From contig NZ_JASISU010000003.1 in assembly GCF_030063285.1 (NCBI RefSeq), positions 434,001 through 498,000 on the forward strand: DNA of 64,000 bases. Reading direction: 5' to 3'. Position numbers and translations under genes: made by a program. The notes beneath the pieces are model-generated. The model did no database searches. It worked only from the letters and a program-made list of their open reading frames with translations, and had not been told where the DNA came from. Positions 36,580-46,965 of this stretch are shown here, in pieces (the stretch's first letter is position 1; each line of letters starts with the position of its first letter). The DNA comes from Pseudarthrobacter sp. PS3-L1. GTDB taxonomy: Bacteria > Actinomycetota > Actinomycetes > Actinomycetales > Micrococcaceae.

Positions 36580-38109
36580 ATGAATACACCCATTCTTCAA
36601 ATGCGAGGAATCACCAAGACTTTCCCTGGGGTCAAGGCGCTGCAGGACGTCACCCTAGATGTTAACCGCGGCGAGGTACACGCCATCTGCGGGGAAAATG
36701 GAGCCGGGAAATCCACCCTGATGAAAGTCCTCTCGGGCGTCTATCCCGATAGCTCCTTCGACGGCGACATCCTCTTCGAAAATGAGCCCTGCAGCTTCGC
36801 CAGCATCACCGATAGCGAGAAACGGGGCATCGTCATCATCCATCAGGAACTGGCTCTCAGCCCGTACCTGTCAATCGCAGAGAATATCTACCTCGGTAAT
36901 GAACTCTCGTCCAAAGGATGGGTGGATTGGCGCAAGACCAACCTCGAAGCCGCCAAACTGTTGGCGCGGGTGGGACTGAGCGAAAACCCTGCCACGCCCG
37001 TACAGCACATCAGCGTCGGCAAGCAGCAACTCGTGGAAATTGCCAAGGCGCTGTCGAAGCAAGTCAAACTCCTGATCCTCGACGAACCGACTGCGGCCCT
37101 CAATGACGAAGATTCCAGCCACCTCCTGGATCTCATCCTGCACCTGAAGGGACAGGGCGTCACGAGCATCATCATCAGCCATAAACTCAACGAGATTCGC
37201 AAAGTCGCCGACGCCGTGACAATCATCCGCGACGGGCAGAGCATTGAAACCCTCCGCCTCAACGACGGGGAGATCACACAGGAACGCATCATTCGCAGCA
37301 TGGTGGGCCGCGACCTGGCCAGCCTCTATCCGGATCGCAACCCCACGATCGGCGAGGAAGTCCTCCGCATTGAGAACTGGTCGGTCAGGCATCCGCAGGA
37401 TCACACACGCATGGTGGTGAGCAATGCCAGCCTCAATGTCCGCAAAGGCGAGGTCGTTGGCCTAGCGGGGCTCATGGGTGCAGGCCGCACAGAACTGGCC
37501 ATGAGTGTTTTCGGGCGGACATACGGCCAAGCAGTTACGGGCAAGGTCTATAAATACGGCAAGGAAATCAACACGGGTTCCGTCTCGGCCGCCATCAACC
37601 ATGGAATCGCCTACGCCACCGAGGACCGCAAGCACTACGGCCTAAACCTGATCGAGGACATCAAACGCAACATCTCGCTCGCCGCCCTGCCAAAACTCGT
37701 TACCAAGGGGTGGGTCGACAAAAACAAGGAAACCGTGGTTGCCAACGGGTACCGGAAGAGCATGAACATCAAAGCTCCCTCCGTTGCTGCTGTCACCGGC
37801 AAGCTCTCCGGTGGTAATCAGCAGAAAGTGGTGCTGAGCAAGTGGATGTTCTCCGACCCTGACGTCCTGATCCTTGACGAGCCCACCCGGGGAATCGATG
37901 TGGGCGCAAAGTTTGAAATCTATACCATCATCGCCAAGCTCGCGGCCGAAGGTAAGGCCGTCATTGTCATCTCATCCGAGTTGCCCGAACTGCTTGGCAT
38001 CTGCGACAGGATCTACACCCTGTCTGCCGGACACATCACGGGTGAAGTTCCGATCGCCGAGGCGACTCAGGAATCCCTGATGCACTTCATGACACAAGAG
38101 AAGGAATAG
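36580..38109 (+). CDS. mmsA: Multiple monosaccharide ABC transporter ATPase (MmsA/GguA)
   Basis: A 509-residue ATPase with two ABC domains in one chain, as for ribose/arabinose-type importers. Domain 1: Walker [11 protein letters not shown], signature [13 protein letters not shown]. Domain 2: a degenerate Walker A ([10 protein letters not shown]), signature [14 protein letters not shown] and [19 protein letters not shown] two codons earlier (36574) is possible; the ATG with an upstream GTGGGA was chosen. It pairs with the permease 5 bp downstream. Confidence 0.92.
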   Translation: MNTPILQMRGITKTFPGVKALQDVTLDVNRGEVHAICGENGAGKSTLMKVLSGVYPDSSFDGDILFENEPCSFASITDSEKRGIVIIHQELALSPYLSIAENIYLGNELSSKGWVDWRKTNLEAAKLLARVGLSENPATPVQHISVGKQQLVEIAKALSKQVKLLILDEPTAALNDEDSSHLLDLILHLKGQGVTSIIISHKLNEIRKVADAVTIIRDGQSIETLRLNDGEITQERIIRSMVGRDLASLYPDRNPTIGEEVLRIENWSVRHPQDHTRMVVSNASLNVRKGEVVGLAGLMGAGRTELAMSVFGRTYGQAVTGKVYKYGKEINTGSVSAAINHGIAYATEDRKHYGLNLIEDIKRNISLAALPKLVTKGWVDKNKETVVANGYRKSMNIKAPSVAAVTGKLSGGNQQKVVLSKWMFSDPDVLILDEPTRGIDVGAKFEIYTIIAKLAAEGKAVIVISSELPELLGICDRIYTLSAGHITGEVPIAEATQESLMHFMTQEKE

Positions 38110-38114
38110 CCACC

Positions 38115-39419
38115 ATGTCCGCTCTACGCGAATCCCTGGGATTTCTGGCCAGCCGCCTGCGCCAGGTTGGCATCTTTGTTGCCCTGATCCTTATTGTCCT
38201 GCTCTTCCAGGGGCTGACAGGCGGGATCCTCCTCCAGCCCCAAAACGTCAGCAACCTGGTGGTCCAGAACAGCTACATCCTGATCCTGGCCATCGGTATG
38301 GTGATGGTCATCATCGCTGGACACATCGACCTCTCCGTAGGCTCTGTCGCAGGTTTTATCGGTGCAGTTGCTGGTGTTTTCATCGTTCACTGGGGATGGG
38401 CCTGGTGGATTGCGATCCCCGCCTGCCTACTTGTGGGGGCACTGGTGGGCGCCTGGCAAGGCTACTGGATCGCCTACGTTGGCATTCCGGCGTTCATCGT
38501 CACCCTTGCCGGCATGCTGATTTTCCGCGGTCTGACGCTCATCACCCTCAAAAACCAGCAGATCACACCGTTCCCTGATGAGCTGCGCGCCCTTGGCGGC
38601 GGTTTTCTTCCCGATATTTCCGGCGGCACGTCCGTTCTCGAATGGCTCACTGTCATCCTGGGAGTAACCGCGACCTTCGCGCTGATTTTCCAGGGATTCA
38701 AGGAACGCCGTAGTCAGAAGAAGTTTGATCTTGAGGCCGAGCCGCGCGTCTGGTTCATTACCAAGACCGCCTTTATTGCGTTGCTGATGCTGGCTATCAC
38801 GTTCCTGCTCGCTTCCTACCGCGGAACCCCCATCGTGCTGATCGTCCTGGCAGTCTTGGTAATTGTCTACACCGCGCTGATGAACAACAGCGTTTTTGGC
38901 CGCCATACCTACGCAATCGGTGGAAATCTCCACGCTGCCGAGCTCTCCGGCGTAAAAACCAAGGCAGTCACGTTCCGGCTCTTCGTGAACATGGGCGTTC
39001 TTGCCGCACTTGCTGGCCTGGTTTTCACCGCGCGGCTGAACTCAGCCCAGCCCGCCGGTGGCACAGGTTTCGAACTCGATGCCATTGCTGCGGCCTTTAT
39101 CGGCGGCGCCGCCGTCACCGGCGGAATTGGCACGGTGGCCGGGGCCATGATCGGTGGCCTGATCATGGGTGTCCTGAACAACGGAATGTCCATCCTTGGC
39201 CTCGGTACGGACTACCAGCAGCTCATCAAGGGACTGGTCCTGCTCCTGGCAGTTGCCTTCGACATCTTCAACAAGAATCGCGCAGGCGGCGAAAGCGTAT
39301 TCATCAAGTTCTTCAGGAGCAGCAACACGCCGTCAACCCCAGAACAGCCAAAAAAGGACAGGCTGGAGCCAGCAGGCGCTGCTTCCACCACTGAAAGAAC
39401 CAGCGTCACACAAAAATAG
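38115..39419 (+). CDS. mmsB: Multiple monosaccharide ABC transporter permease (MmsB/GguB)
   Basis: A 434-residue BPD_transp_2 family permease with about ten hydrophobic segments; the central part (about 180-215) is a hydrophilic loop seen in this larger GguB-type subfamily. GHIDLSVGSVAGFIGA, NAAE-like GGNLHAAELSGV and FIGGAAVTGGIGTV are typical. The hydrophilic tail (about 395-434) is lineage-specific. Ends the sugar operon, before a GC-rich hairpin. Confidence 0.92.
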   Translation: MSALRESLGFLASRLRQVGIFVALILIVLLFQGLTGGILLQPQNVSNLVVQNSYILILAIGMVMVIIAGHIDLSVGSVAGFIGAVAGVFIVHWGWAWWIAIPACLLVGALVGAWQGYWIAYVGIPAFIVTLAGMLIFRGLTLITLKNQQITPFPDELRALGGGFLPDISGGTSVLEWLTVILGVTATFALIFQGFKERRSQKKFDLEAEPRVWFITKTAFIALLMLAITFLLASYRGTPIVLIVLAVLVIVYTALMNNSVFGRHTYAIGGNLHAAELSGVKTKAVTFRLFVNMGVLAALAGLVFTARLNSAQPAGGTGFELDAIAAAFIGGAAVTGGIGTVAGAMIGGLIMGVLNNGMSILGLGTDYQQLIKGLVLLLAVAFDIFNKNRAGGESVFIKFFRSSNTPSTPEQPKKDRLEPAGAASTTERTSVTQK

Positions 39420-39442
39420 CCAACATCTCCTGAGAGCGAGCG

Positions 39443-39480
39443 CTCCCCGTCCGCTGGCCATTGCGCAGCGGGGCGGGGAG
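39443..39480 (+). terminator. GC-rich hairpin at the end of the sugar operon
   Basis: CTCCCCGTCCGCTG (39443-39456) pairs with CAGCGGGGCGGGGAG (39466-39480) with one bulge. No T run, so it may act weakly or with Rho. Confidence 0.45.
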
Positions 39481-39519
39481 TGTCGCCACCTTCAGCTGCC
39501 GCAAGCTAGGGTTCAACGT

Positions 39520-40083
39520 ATGCGAAAGATGAGCAGAGAGCATCCCTGGCTGTTCCTTGCCATATCTCTGGTGACCGTCTGGTTACTGCTGTTTGCATTC
39601 GGCGCTGCCACAGGCCGCACACCGGGAGAAGCTGCGACCAACGCCGTGCCATACGCGGTGATTGTTGCGCTCGTGGGAGCATTCCAGCTCCGCAAAGTTC
39701 GCAAAGTCCACGCCCACCTGGCCATAGAGAACCAGGTCCTAGGGTACGTTCGCTACCCGGATTCGAAGTCCGGCTCCCTCAGTGGCATCTGGAACCTGGT
39801 CATCATCACTCCGGGGGCTGGCGAAAGCCGCTTCCAGTCCGCGGATTCGCACACCTTCGAGGCCACGGGCCGGGAAACCCGGGTTCCGCTCCTTGGACTC
39901 TCCCCTGCTCGCCGCACACTCCCCCTCGTTGAGAAGTACATCGCAATCTCTGGTCTGTCAGCTGCCATGGCTCAGACTGCCAGCGGTCGGCTGGAAATCG
40001 CAGCAACACCGGAGGACCTGGATCGCCTGGCAGCGGCCATCAGTCCTGCAAACACCTCTCCAGGGGACCGCTCCACACCGTAA
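39520..40083 (+). CDS. Hypothetical membrane protein
   Basis: A 187-residue protein with two hydrophobic segments (about 10-30 and 43-60), a basic stretch (LRKVRKVHAHL) and a soluble C-terminal domain (about 70-187). The ATG at 39520 has AGGG 9 bases upstream. No known family recognised; the soluble part has no motif I can read. Convergent with the next gene. Confidence 0.55.
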   Translation: MRKMSREHPWLFLAISLVTVWLLLFAFGAATGRTPGEAATNAVPYAVIVALVGAFQLRKVRKVHAHLAIENQVLGYVRYPDSKSGSLSGIWNLVIITPGAGESRFQSADSHTFEATGRETRVPLLGLSPARRTLPLVEKYIAISGLSAAMAQTASGRLEIAATPEDLDRLAAAISPANTSPGDRSTP

Positions 40084-40131
40084 ATGGCGTCGCCGTCACC
40101 AGCCAGGTCCGGCCGTTGCAGGCGCCCCGAG

Positions 40132-40701
40132 CTACCCCCGGCGCTCCAGGAACAGCACATCCCGCACAAAAGAGCAGGCCAGCAGAATCAATGCACTTCC
40201 ACTGACGACGGCGGCAGCACCCACGGGAACAACCGGGACCAGCGCGATGCAGAGGGCGACTCCCACTGTGCCCGCCGCCACCCGCCGGAACTGGCTGAAC
40301 GGTAGCTCCTGCCGCCATCGCGGCCTGATCCAGGAACCCACCACAAACAGGTAGCGAAGGAGGCCAACCAGAAGGACCCACCACCCCACCGTGGCGGCGA
40401 CAGGCACACTCAAAACCAGCAGCATGGCGGCATCTGTTTCCAGATCGAGCCGCGCACCCTGAGGGCTGACGGTCCCTGTGTAGCGGGCCACGGCACCGTC
40501 CACAGCGTCAAGACCCAGCGCCGGGACGGCAAGGGCGAGCAGCCACCAGGATCGCGATTGGCCATCCATCACCAAGGCCAGCACAACCAGGGCGCAGCCA
40601 ACAACAAGAAGACCCCGCAGCAGCGTTACCTTCGTCGCGGGACCTGACAGCCAGGGCCGACGTCGGGCCCCATTCATCGCGTTGTACTGTGCACCTGGCA
40701 T
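40132..40701 (-). CDS. CDP-alcohol phosphatidyltransferase family protein
   Basis: A 189-residue membrane enzyme that transfers a phosphatidyl (or related) group from a CDP-alcohol. The family motif D-G-x2-A-R-x8-G-x3-D-x3-D is seen in DAVDGAVARYTGTVSPQGARLDLETDA. About six hydrophobic segments. The start at 40701 has AAGGG just upstream. The acceptor (inositol, glycerol or other) cannot be told. Confidence 0.86.
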   Translation of the reverse strand: MPGAQYNAMNGARRRPWLSGPATKVTLLRGLLVVGCALVVLALVMDGQSRSWWLLALAVPALGLDAVDGAVARYTGTVSPQGARLDLETDAAMLLVLSVPVAATVGWWVLLVGLLRYLFVVGSWIRPRWRQELPFSQFRRVAAGTVGVALCIALVPVVPVGAAAVVSGSALILLACSFVRDVLFLERRG

Positions 40702-40863
40702 GGGACCCTTCAGCAACAAAAATGGCTCTTCGTGTGTTCGGTCATTCTAGGACGCTGTGAACGTGGCGCCTACCAAGGGTTTCGGACTCCGGTGGATAGA
40801 TTGGCTCCAGCAGATGGCGGCGATCAAGCGGCTGTTCTTGCCCATGCCAGAGACTGGAGAATC

Positions 40864-41847
40864 GTGAAAGTTGTAGTCATCGGTGGCAGCGGCCACATTG
40901 GAACCTACCTTATCCCCCGGCTGGTTCGCGCCGGTCATGACGTCACAAGCATCAGTCGCGGAATGAGCAGGCCCTACGCAGCGGCAGCCGAATGGGACCA
41001 GGTGCATCAGCTGACAGCGGACCGGAGCCAGGAGGACAGGGACGGCACCTTCGCGGCCAGAATCGCCACCCTGCAGGCCGATGCCGTCATTGATCTGGTC
41101 TGCTTCACCATCGAATCGGCAACGAGCCTCGTTGAGGCACTCAGGAATGACACGGGGCACCTGGTGCACTGCGGATCCATCTGGCGATATGGTCGCAGCC
41201 GCAAACTTCCCATCCGCGAAGGATCCGACGCGGCCGAACCCCCTACCGGGGAGTACGGTATCCAAAAAAACCTCATCGCCGAGTACCTGAAGTCGGAGAC
41301 GGCTGCTGGAGGATTGGTCACAACCTCGTTGCATCCAGGTCACATTGTGGGTCCCGGCTGGCACCCGATTGGGCCACTGGGGAACCTCGATCCATCCGTC
41401 TGGACCAGGCTCGCTTCCGGGGAACCACTGTTGCTCCCCGGGGATGGAACAGCCACAATGCACCATGTCCACGCCGATGACCTGGCCCAGGCATTCGAGA
41501 AGGCCGTGGGACGCCGGAGTGCCGCAGCAGGTGAAGACTTCACCATTGTTGCCCCATCAGCATTGAGCGCGCGCGGATTTGCCGCGATTGCAGCCGGGTG
41601 GTTTGGGCAGCAGGCGTCCTTGGACACTGGATCCTGGGAGAGCTTCCGCGAGTCCACCCCCACCGACTACGCGGACCAGAGCTGGGAGCACCTGAATCGC
41701 AGTCAGTTCTTCAGCATCGAGAAGGCATCGGCACTTCTGGGTTATGCCCCCGCCTACGAACCAGATGCTGCGGTGCTGGAATCCCTGCGGTGGCTCGTCC
41801 AGCACGATGAACTGCCGGCAGCAGTGAAATCCCGGCTGCGGAACTGA
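40864..41847 (+). CDS. NAD-dependent epimerase/dehydratase family protein
   Basis: A 327-residue extended SDR. The GTG at 40864 starts VKVVVIGGSGHIGTYLIPRLVRAGH with the G-x2-G-x2-G NAD motif. Interior sections include HCGSIWRYGRS and LHPGHIVGPGWHPIGP. The usual Y-x3-K appears as Y-G-I-Q-K. The substrate may be a sugar nucleotide or another alcohol. A longer open frame to 40732 has no ribosome site. Confidence 0.82.
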   Translation: MKVVVIGGSGHIGTYLIPRLVRAGHDVTSISRGMSRPYAAAAEWDQVHQLTADRSQEDRDGTFAARIATLQADAVIDLVCFTIESATSLVEALRNDTGHLVHCGSIWRYGRSRKLPIREGSDAAEPPTGEYGIQKNLIAEYLKSETAAGGLVTTSLHPGHIVGPGWHPIGPLGNLDPSVWTRLASGEPLLLPGDGTATMHHVHADDLAQAFEKAVGRRSAAAGEDFTIVAPSALSARGFAAIAAGWFGQQASLDTGSWESFRESTPTDYADQSWEHLNRSQFFSIEKASALLGYAPAYEPDAAVLESLRWLVQHDELPAAVKSRLRN

Positions 41848-41942
41848 CTCACGGCGCTGCCCCCAGCAGCTGACTGCACGTTCCCGCGCCGGCCCGCCCA
41901 CACAGGCATTTCCGCACGTCTAAGGCGCCACCGTATCTTCCC

Positions 41943-42008
41943 TTGACTCATAGGCACTCCTTCCCTACACTTTTCATAAAGCAGAATATAAATTCCACAA
42001 AGCGGAAT
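41943..42008 (+). promoter_or_regulatory. hyi promoter overlapped by tandem candidate IclR operator
   Basis: TTGACT (41943-41948), 17 bp, TACACT (41966-41971). Sites TTTTCATAAAGCAGAAT (41971-41987) and ATTCCACAAAGCGGAAT (41992-42008) are 21 bp apart; the second is a perfect inverted repeat, extended to 19 bp (41991-42009). The pair starts on the last base of the -10 and covers the start site, so binding would repress. Confidence 0.65.
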
Positions 42009-42060
42009 TGGTAAAGAAGCCAGGACAGTGGAATTCAGCACCTCTCCGGAAGGACCTACG

Positions 42061-42864
42061 ATGACGTACACAGTGAACTGCTCCATCCTCCTCACTGAAT
42101 TGCCCCTGCGTGAACGCCCCGCAGCCGCCAAAGCAGCCGGTTTCGACGCGGTGGAGTTCTGGTGGCCCTTCGAATCCTCGGTCCCTACCGACGCCCAGGT
42201 TGCCGACTTTGAAAGCGCCATCAACGAAGCGGGAGTCCAACTCACCGGGCTGAACTTCAATGCTGGCAACATGCCTGGCGGCGACCGCGGACTGGTGTCC
42301 TGGAAAGGCCGCTGCTCCGAATTCAAGGACAACATCGACGTTGTTGTCGGCATTGGCGAGCGCCTGGGCTGCAAGGCTTTTAATGCCCTCTACGGCAATC
42401 GCCAGGACGGCTTCAGCCCTGAGGAACAAGACGAACTGGCCGTGAAGAACCTCGCTGCAGCAGCCGCCGGTGTTGCCCGGATTGGCGGCACAGTTCTTCT
42501 GGAACCCGTCAGTGGCGCGGCAAGGTACCCGCTCCTCACCGCGAAAGATGCCCTGGACGTGATCGCCCGAGTCCGCAGGGATGCCGGTGAAGAGAACATC
42601 AAGCTCTTGGCAGACTTCTACCATTTGGCGGCCAACGGCGATGACGTCGCGGCAGTCATCGAAGCCCACGCCAAAGACTTTGGCCACATCCAGATTGCGG
42701 ACAATCCGGGACGCGGCGCCCCCGGAACTGGTTCCCTCCCGCTGGGCGAATGGATCGCACGCAGCCGGGAACTCGGCTACGACGGCTATATCGGCCTCGA
42801 ATACAAAGAACCGCAGGAATCTGCCTTTAGCTGGGCCATCCGGGACCGCGCCAACGCCTCCTGA
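42061..42864 (+). CDS. hyi: Hydroxypyruvate isomerase
   Basis: Interconverts hydroxypyruvate and tartronate semialdehyde. A 267-residue TIM barrel of the xylose isomerase-like family; GFDAVEFWWPF, LNFNAGNMPGGDRG, LLEPVSG and FGHIQIADNPGRGAPGTG with metal-binding Glu/Asp/His are present. It starts behind GAAGGAC at 42061. First gene of the glyoxylate operon under a strong-looking promoter with tandem operators. Confidence 0.93.
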   Translation: MTYTVNCSILLTELPLRERPAAAKAAGFDAVEFWWPFESSVPTDAQVADFESAINEAGVQLTGLNFNAGNMPGGDRGLVSWKGRCSEFKDNIDVVVGIGERLGCKAFNALYGNRQDGFSPEEQDELAVKNLAAAAAGVARIGGTVLLEPVSGAARYPLLTAKDALDVIARVRRDAGEENIKLLADFYHLAANGDDVAAVIEAHAKDFGHIQIADNPGRGAPGTGSLPLGEWIARSRELGYDGYIGLEYKEPQESAFSWAIRDRANAS

Positions 42865-42900
42865 CCCCCCCTCCCCACATACTCAGGAAAGAGAATCACC

Positions 42901-43779
42901 ATGAGCAACGTTGCAGTCATCGGACTCGGAATCATGGGCCTGCCCATGGCCATCAACCTGGTCAAGGCCGGCCATACGGTCACCGGCTTCAACCGCAGCC
43001 AAGACAAAATCGACAAGCTTGTCGCCGAAGGCGGCCAAGGAGCCACCAGCATCGCGGACGCCGTCAAGAACGCCGACGTCGTCATCACCATGGTGCCCGA
43101 CTCCCCCGATGTTGAGGGCGTGGTCAGCGGCAAAGACGGCATTTTCGCCAATGCCAGAAAAGGCACCCTCTGGATCGATGCCTCAAGCATCCGCCCCGAT
43201 GTGGCAAAACATCTTTCCGAGAAAGCAACGGAAGCAGGAATCCGGCCGCTTGATGCACCGGTCAGCGGCGGTGAACAGGGCGCCATCAACGCAGCCCTCT
43301 CCATCATGGTGGGTGGCGAAAAAGCAGACTTCGACGCAGCACAGGACGTCCTCAACGCCGTGGGCACAACAATTGTCCACGTTGGTCCCGCAGGCTCCGG
43401 ACAGACAGTCAAGGCGGCCAACCAGTTGATTGTGGCCGTCAACATCCAGGTCCTTGGAGAGGCAATCGCCTTCCTCGAGGCCTACGGCGTCGACACCGAG
43501 GCTGCGCTCAAGGTTCTTGGCGGCGGACTCGCCGGTTCCAAGGTCCTGGAACAGAAGGGCCAGAAGATGCTGGACCGCAACTTTGACCCCGGCTTCCGGC
43601 TGGCCCTGCACCACAAGGATCTGGGGATCGTCACGTCGGCAGCCCGCGAAGCCAACGTCTCCGTTCCCCTCGGCGCTCTGGTTGCCCAGCTCGTTGCCGC
43701 CACCGTGAGCCAGGGCGATGGCGCATTGGACCACTCAGGTCTGTTCAAGCAGGTCCTTTCGCTCTCCGGCCGCCAATAA
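42901..43779 (+). CDS. glxR: Tartronate semialdehyde reductase
   Basis: 2-hydroxy-3-oxopropionate reductase: reduces tartronate semialdehyde (product of Gcl) to D-glycerate with NAD(P)H. The 292 residues carry the Rossmann motif VIGLGIMGLPMAINLVKAGH, the substrate loop DAPVSGGEQGA, and the catalytic lysine region GQTVKAANQLIV. It lies 36 bp after hyi. Confidence 0.94.
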   Translation: MSNVAVIGLGIMGLPMAINLVKAGHTVTGFNRSQDKIDKLVAEGGQGATSIADAVKNADVVITMVPDSPDVEGVVSGKDGIFANARKGTLWIDASSIRPDVAKHLSEKATEAGIRPLDAPVSGGEQGAINAALSIMVGGEKADFDAAQDVLNAVGTTIVHVGPAGSGQTVKAANQLIVAVNIQVLGEAIAFLEAYGVDTEAALKVLGGGLAGSKVLEQKGQKMLDRNFDPGFRLALHHKDLGIVTSAAREANVSVPLGALVAQLVAATVSQGDGALDHSGLFKQVLSLSGRQ

Positions 43780-43808
43780 GTCAGGCAGGACAGCAGCACT
43801 CCGGCCAT

Positions 43809-43856
43809 AGCCGACCAACCACCTAGCCGGCCAACCACACAGCCGGCCAACCGACG
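43809..43856. repeat. Three 16-bp tandem repeats
   Basis: Units at 43809-43824, 43825-43840 and 43841-43856 share the core AGCCGGCCAACCAC (the first has one change there). They lie between glxR and gcl. Confidence 0.7.
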
Positions 43857-43867
43857 CGGGGAATGCC

Positions 43868-43892
43868 GCCGTCGTCTATCGCTGACGACGGC
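43868..43892 (+). other. Intercistronic hairpin between glxR and gcl
   Basis: GCCGTCGTC-TATCGCT-GACGACGGC, a perfect 9-bp stem 61 bp before gcl. No T run. Confidence 0.5.
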
Positions 43893-43953
43893 TCCCCCGC
43901 TACACCCAAAATCAGCCCGCAGCGGGCGCCCAGAGTTTCCCAAGGAGCACACC

Positions 43954-45732
<1,779 letters not shown>

Positions 45733-45735
45733 CCC

Positions 45736-46965
45736 ATGCGGGTGGTCATTGCTCCGGACAAGTTCAAGGGCTCGCTCTCGGCCCCCGACGTTGCCCAGCA
45801 CCTTGCGAGTGGCTTGCGGTCCGCTTTCGAGGTGCGGGGCGATGCCACGCTTGAAGTGACGTCGATTCCCGTGGCCGACGGCGGTGAGGGCACCCTCGAT
45901 GCCGCCACCGGCTCCGGTTATACCCGCCGGAGCATCAGGGTCGACGGCCCCCTCGGCCATCCCGTCAACGCAGAATATGCCATAAGAGGCATCGAAGCTG
46001 TCGTCGAGATGGCTACGGCATCAGGGCTGGCCCTGCTCCCCAAAACCGCACTGGTGGGTGGGCATCCACGGTCTGAAGCGGCAATGACTGCCACCAGCCT
46101 GGGCACTGGACAGCTGATTCGCGCCGCGCTGGATGAGGGCTGCCGCACCATCGTCCTGGGTGTCGGCGGCAGCGCCACAACCGATGGTGGTGCGGGGCTC
46201 CTGCAGGGACTCGGCGCCCGCCTGCTGGATCTCAACGGGCAGGAACTCCCAGGTGGGGGCGGTGCCCTTGCCCGGCTGCACAGTCTTGATCTCACCACCC
46301 TTGACCCTCGGGTGGCGCAGACTCGCTTTGTGCTGGCGTCCGACGTCGACAACCCGCTGCTGGGCGCCTCAGGCGCGGCAGCGGTTTTCGGCCCGCAAAA
46401 AGGTGCCACACAAGAAGACGTCGACACCCTCGACGCCGCCCTGGCCAGGTTTGTCGAAGTCCTGGCCAGGGACACCGGATTGAATGCAGCGGAGGCTGCA
46501 ATGACCCCCGGCGCCGGCGCTGCCGGCGGAGTGGGCTTCGCGGCCATCGCGGTCCTGCACGCTACGCGCAGGCCAGGTATCGACGTCGTCCTTGAATTTA
46601 CGCGGCTGTCCGAACGCCTCGCCGGAGCCCAGCTGGTCATCACCGGGGAAGGCAGCCTGGACGAACAGAGCCTGCTGGGCAAAACACCCCTGGGCGTGGC
46701 CCGAGCAGCTGCGGCCGCAGGAGTGCCAGTCATTGCAGTCTGTGGACGCAGTTCCCTGAGCAGAAAACAGCAGGAAGAATCAGGGTTTCAGGGCGTCCAT
46801 GCGCTGACAGACCTTGAAGACGATGTAGAGATATGTATAGCTGAAGCAGGGCGACTGCTCGAGCACGTGGGCCACAACCTAGGACTGGCCCTGCAGGAGC
46901 GCACCACCGCCCGTGAGAGCGGACCGACCGAATCGGCCGCAACGAAGGAGACCCTCCATGCCTGA
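45736..46965 (+). CDS. glxK: Glycerate kinase
   Basis: Phosphorylates D-glycerate, probably to 2-phosphoglycerate, joining central metabolism. The 409 residues fit the GarK/GlxK family: MRVVIAPDKFKGSLSA at the start, ADGGEGTLDA, VLGVGGSATTDGGAGLLQGLG in the middle and ITGEGSLDEQSLLGKTPLGV near the end. The last 40 residues extend past the typical length. It starts 3 bp after gcl and overlaps allB by 8 bp. Confidence 0.94.
   Translation: MRVVIAPDKFKGSLSAPDVAQHLASGLRSAFEVRGDATLEVTSIPVADGGEGTLDAATGSGYTRRSIRVDGPLGHPVNAEYAIRGIEAVVEMATASGLALLPKTALVGGHPRSEAAMTATSLGTGQLIRAALDEGCRTIVLGVGGSATTDGGAGLLQGLGARLLDLNGQELPGGGGALARLHSLDLTTLDPRVAQTRFVLASDVDNPLLGASGAAAVFGPQKGATQEDVDTLDAALARFVEVLARDTGLNAAEAAMTPGAGAAGGVGFAAIAVLHATRRPGIDVVLEFTRLSERLAGAQLVITGEGSLDEQSLLGKTPLGVARAAAAAGVPVIAVCGRSSLSRKQQEESGFQGVHALTDLEDDVEICIAEAGRLLEHVGHNLGLALQERTTARESGPTESAATKETLHA

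Noticed and set aside
18329..42000. The 24-kb insert between the purine blocks as a mobile island
   Set aside because: No integrase, transposase, tRNA or attachment-like repeats were seen, and base and codon use appear like the flanks.
43809..43856. Possible CRISPR array from three 16-bp repeats
   Set aside because: The units are directly adjacent with no spacers and no cas genes are present.
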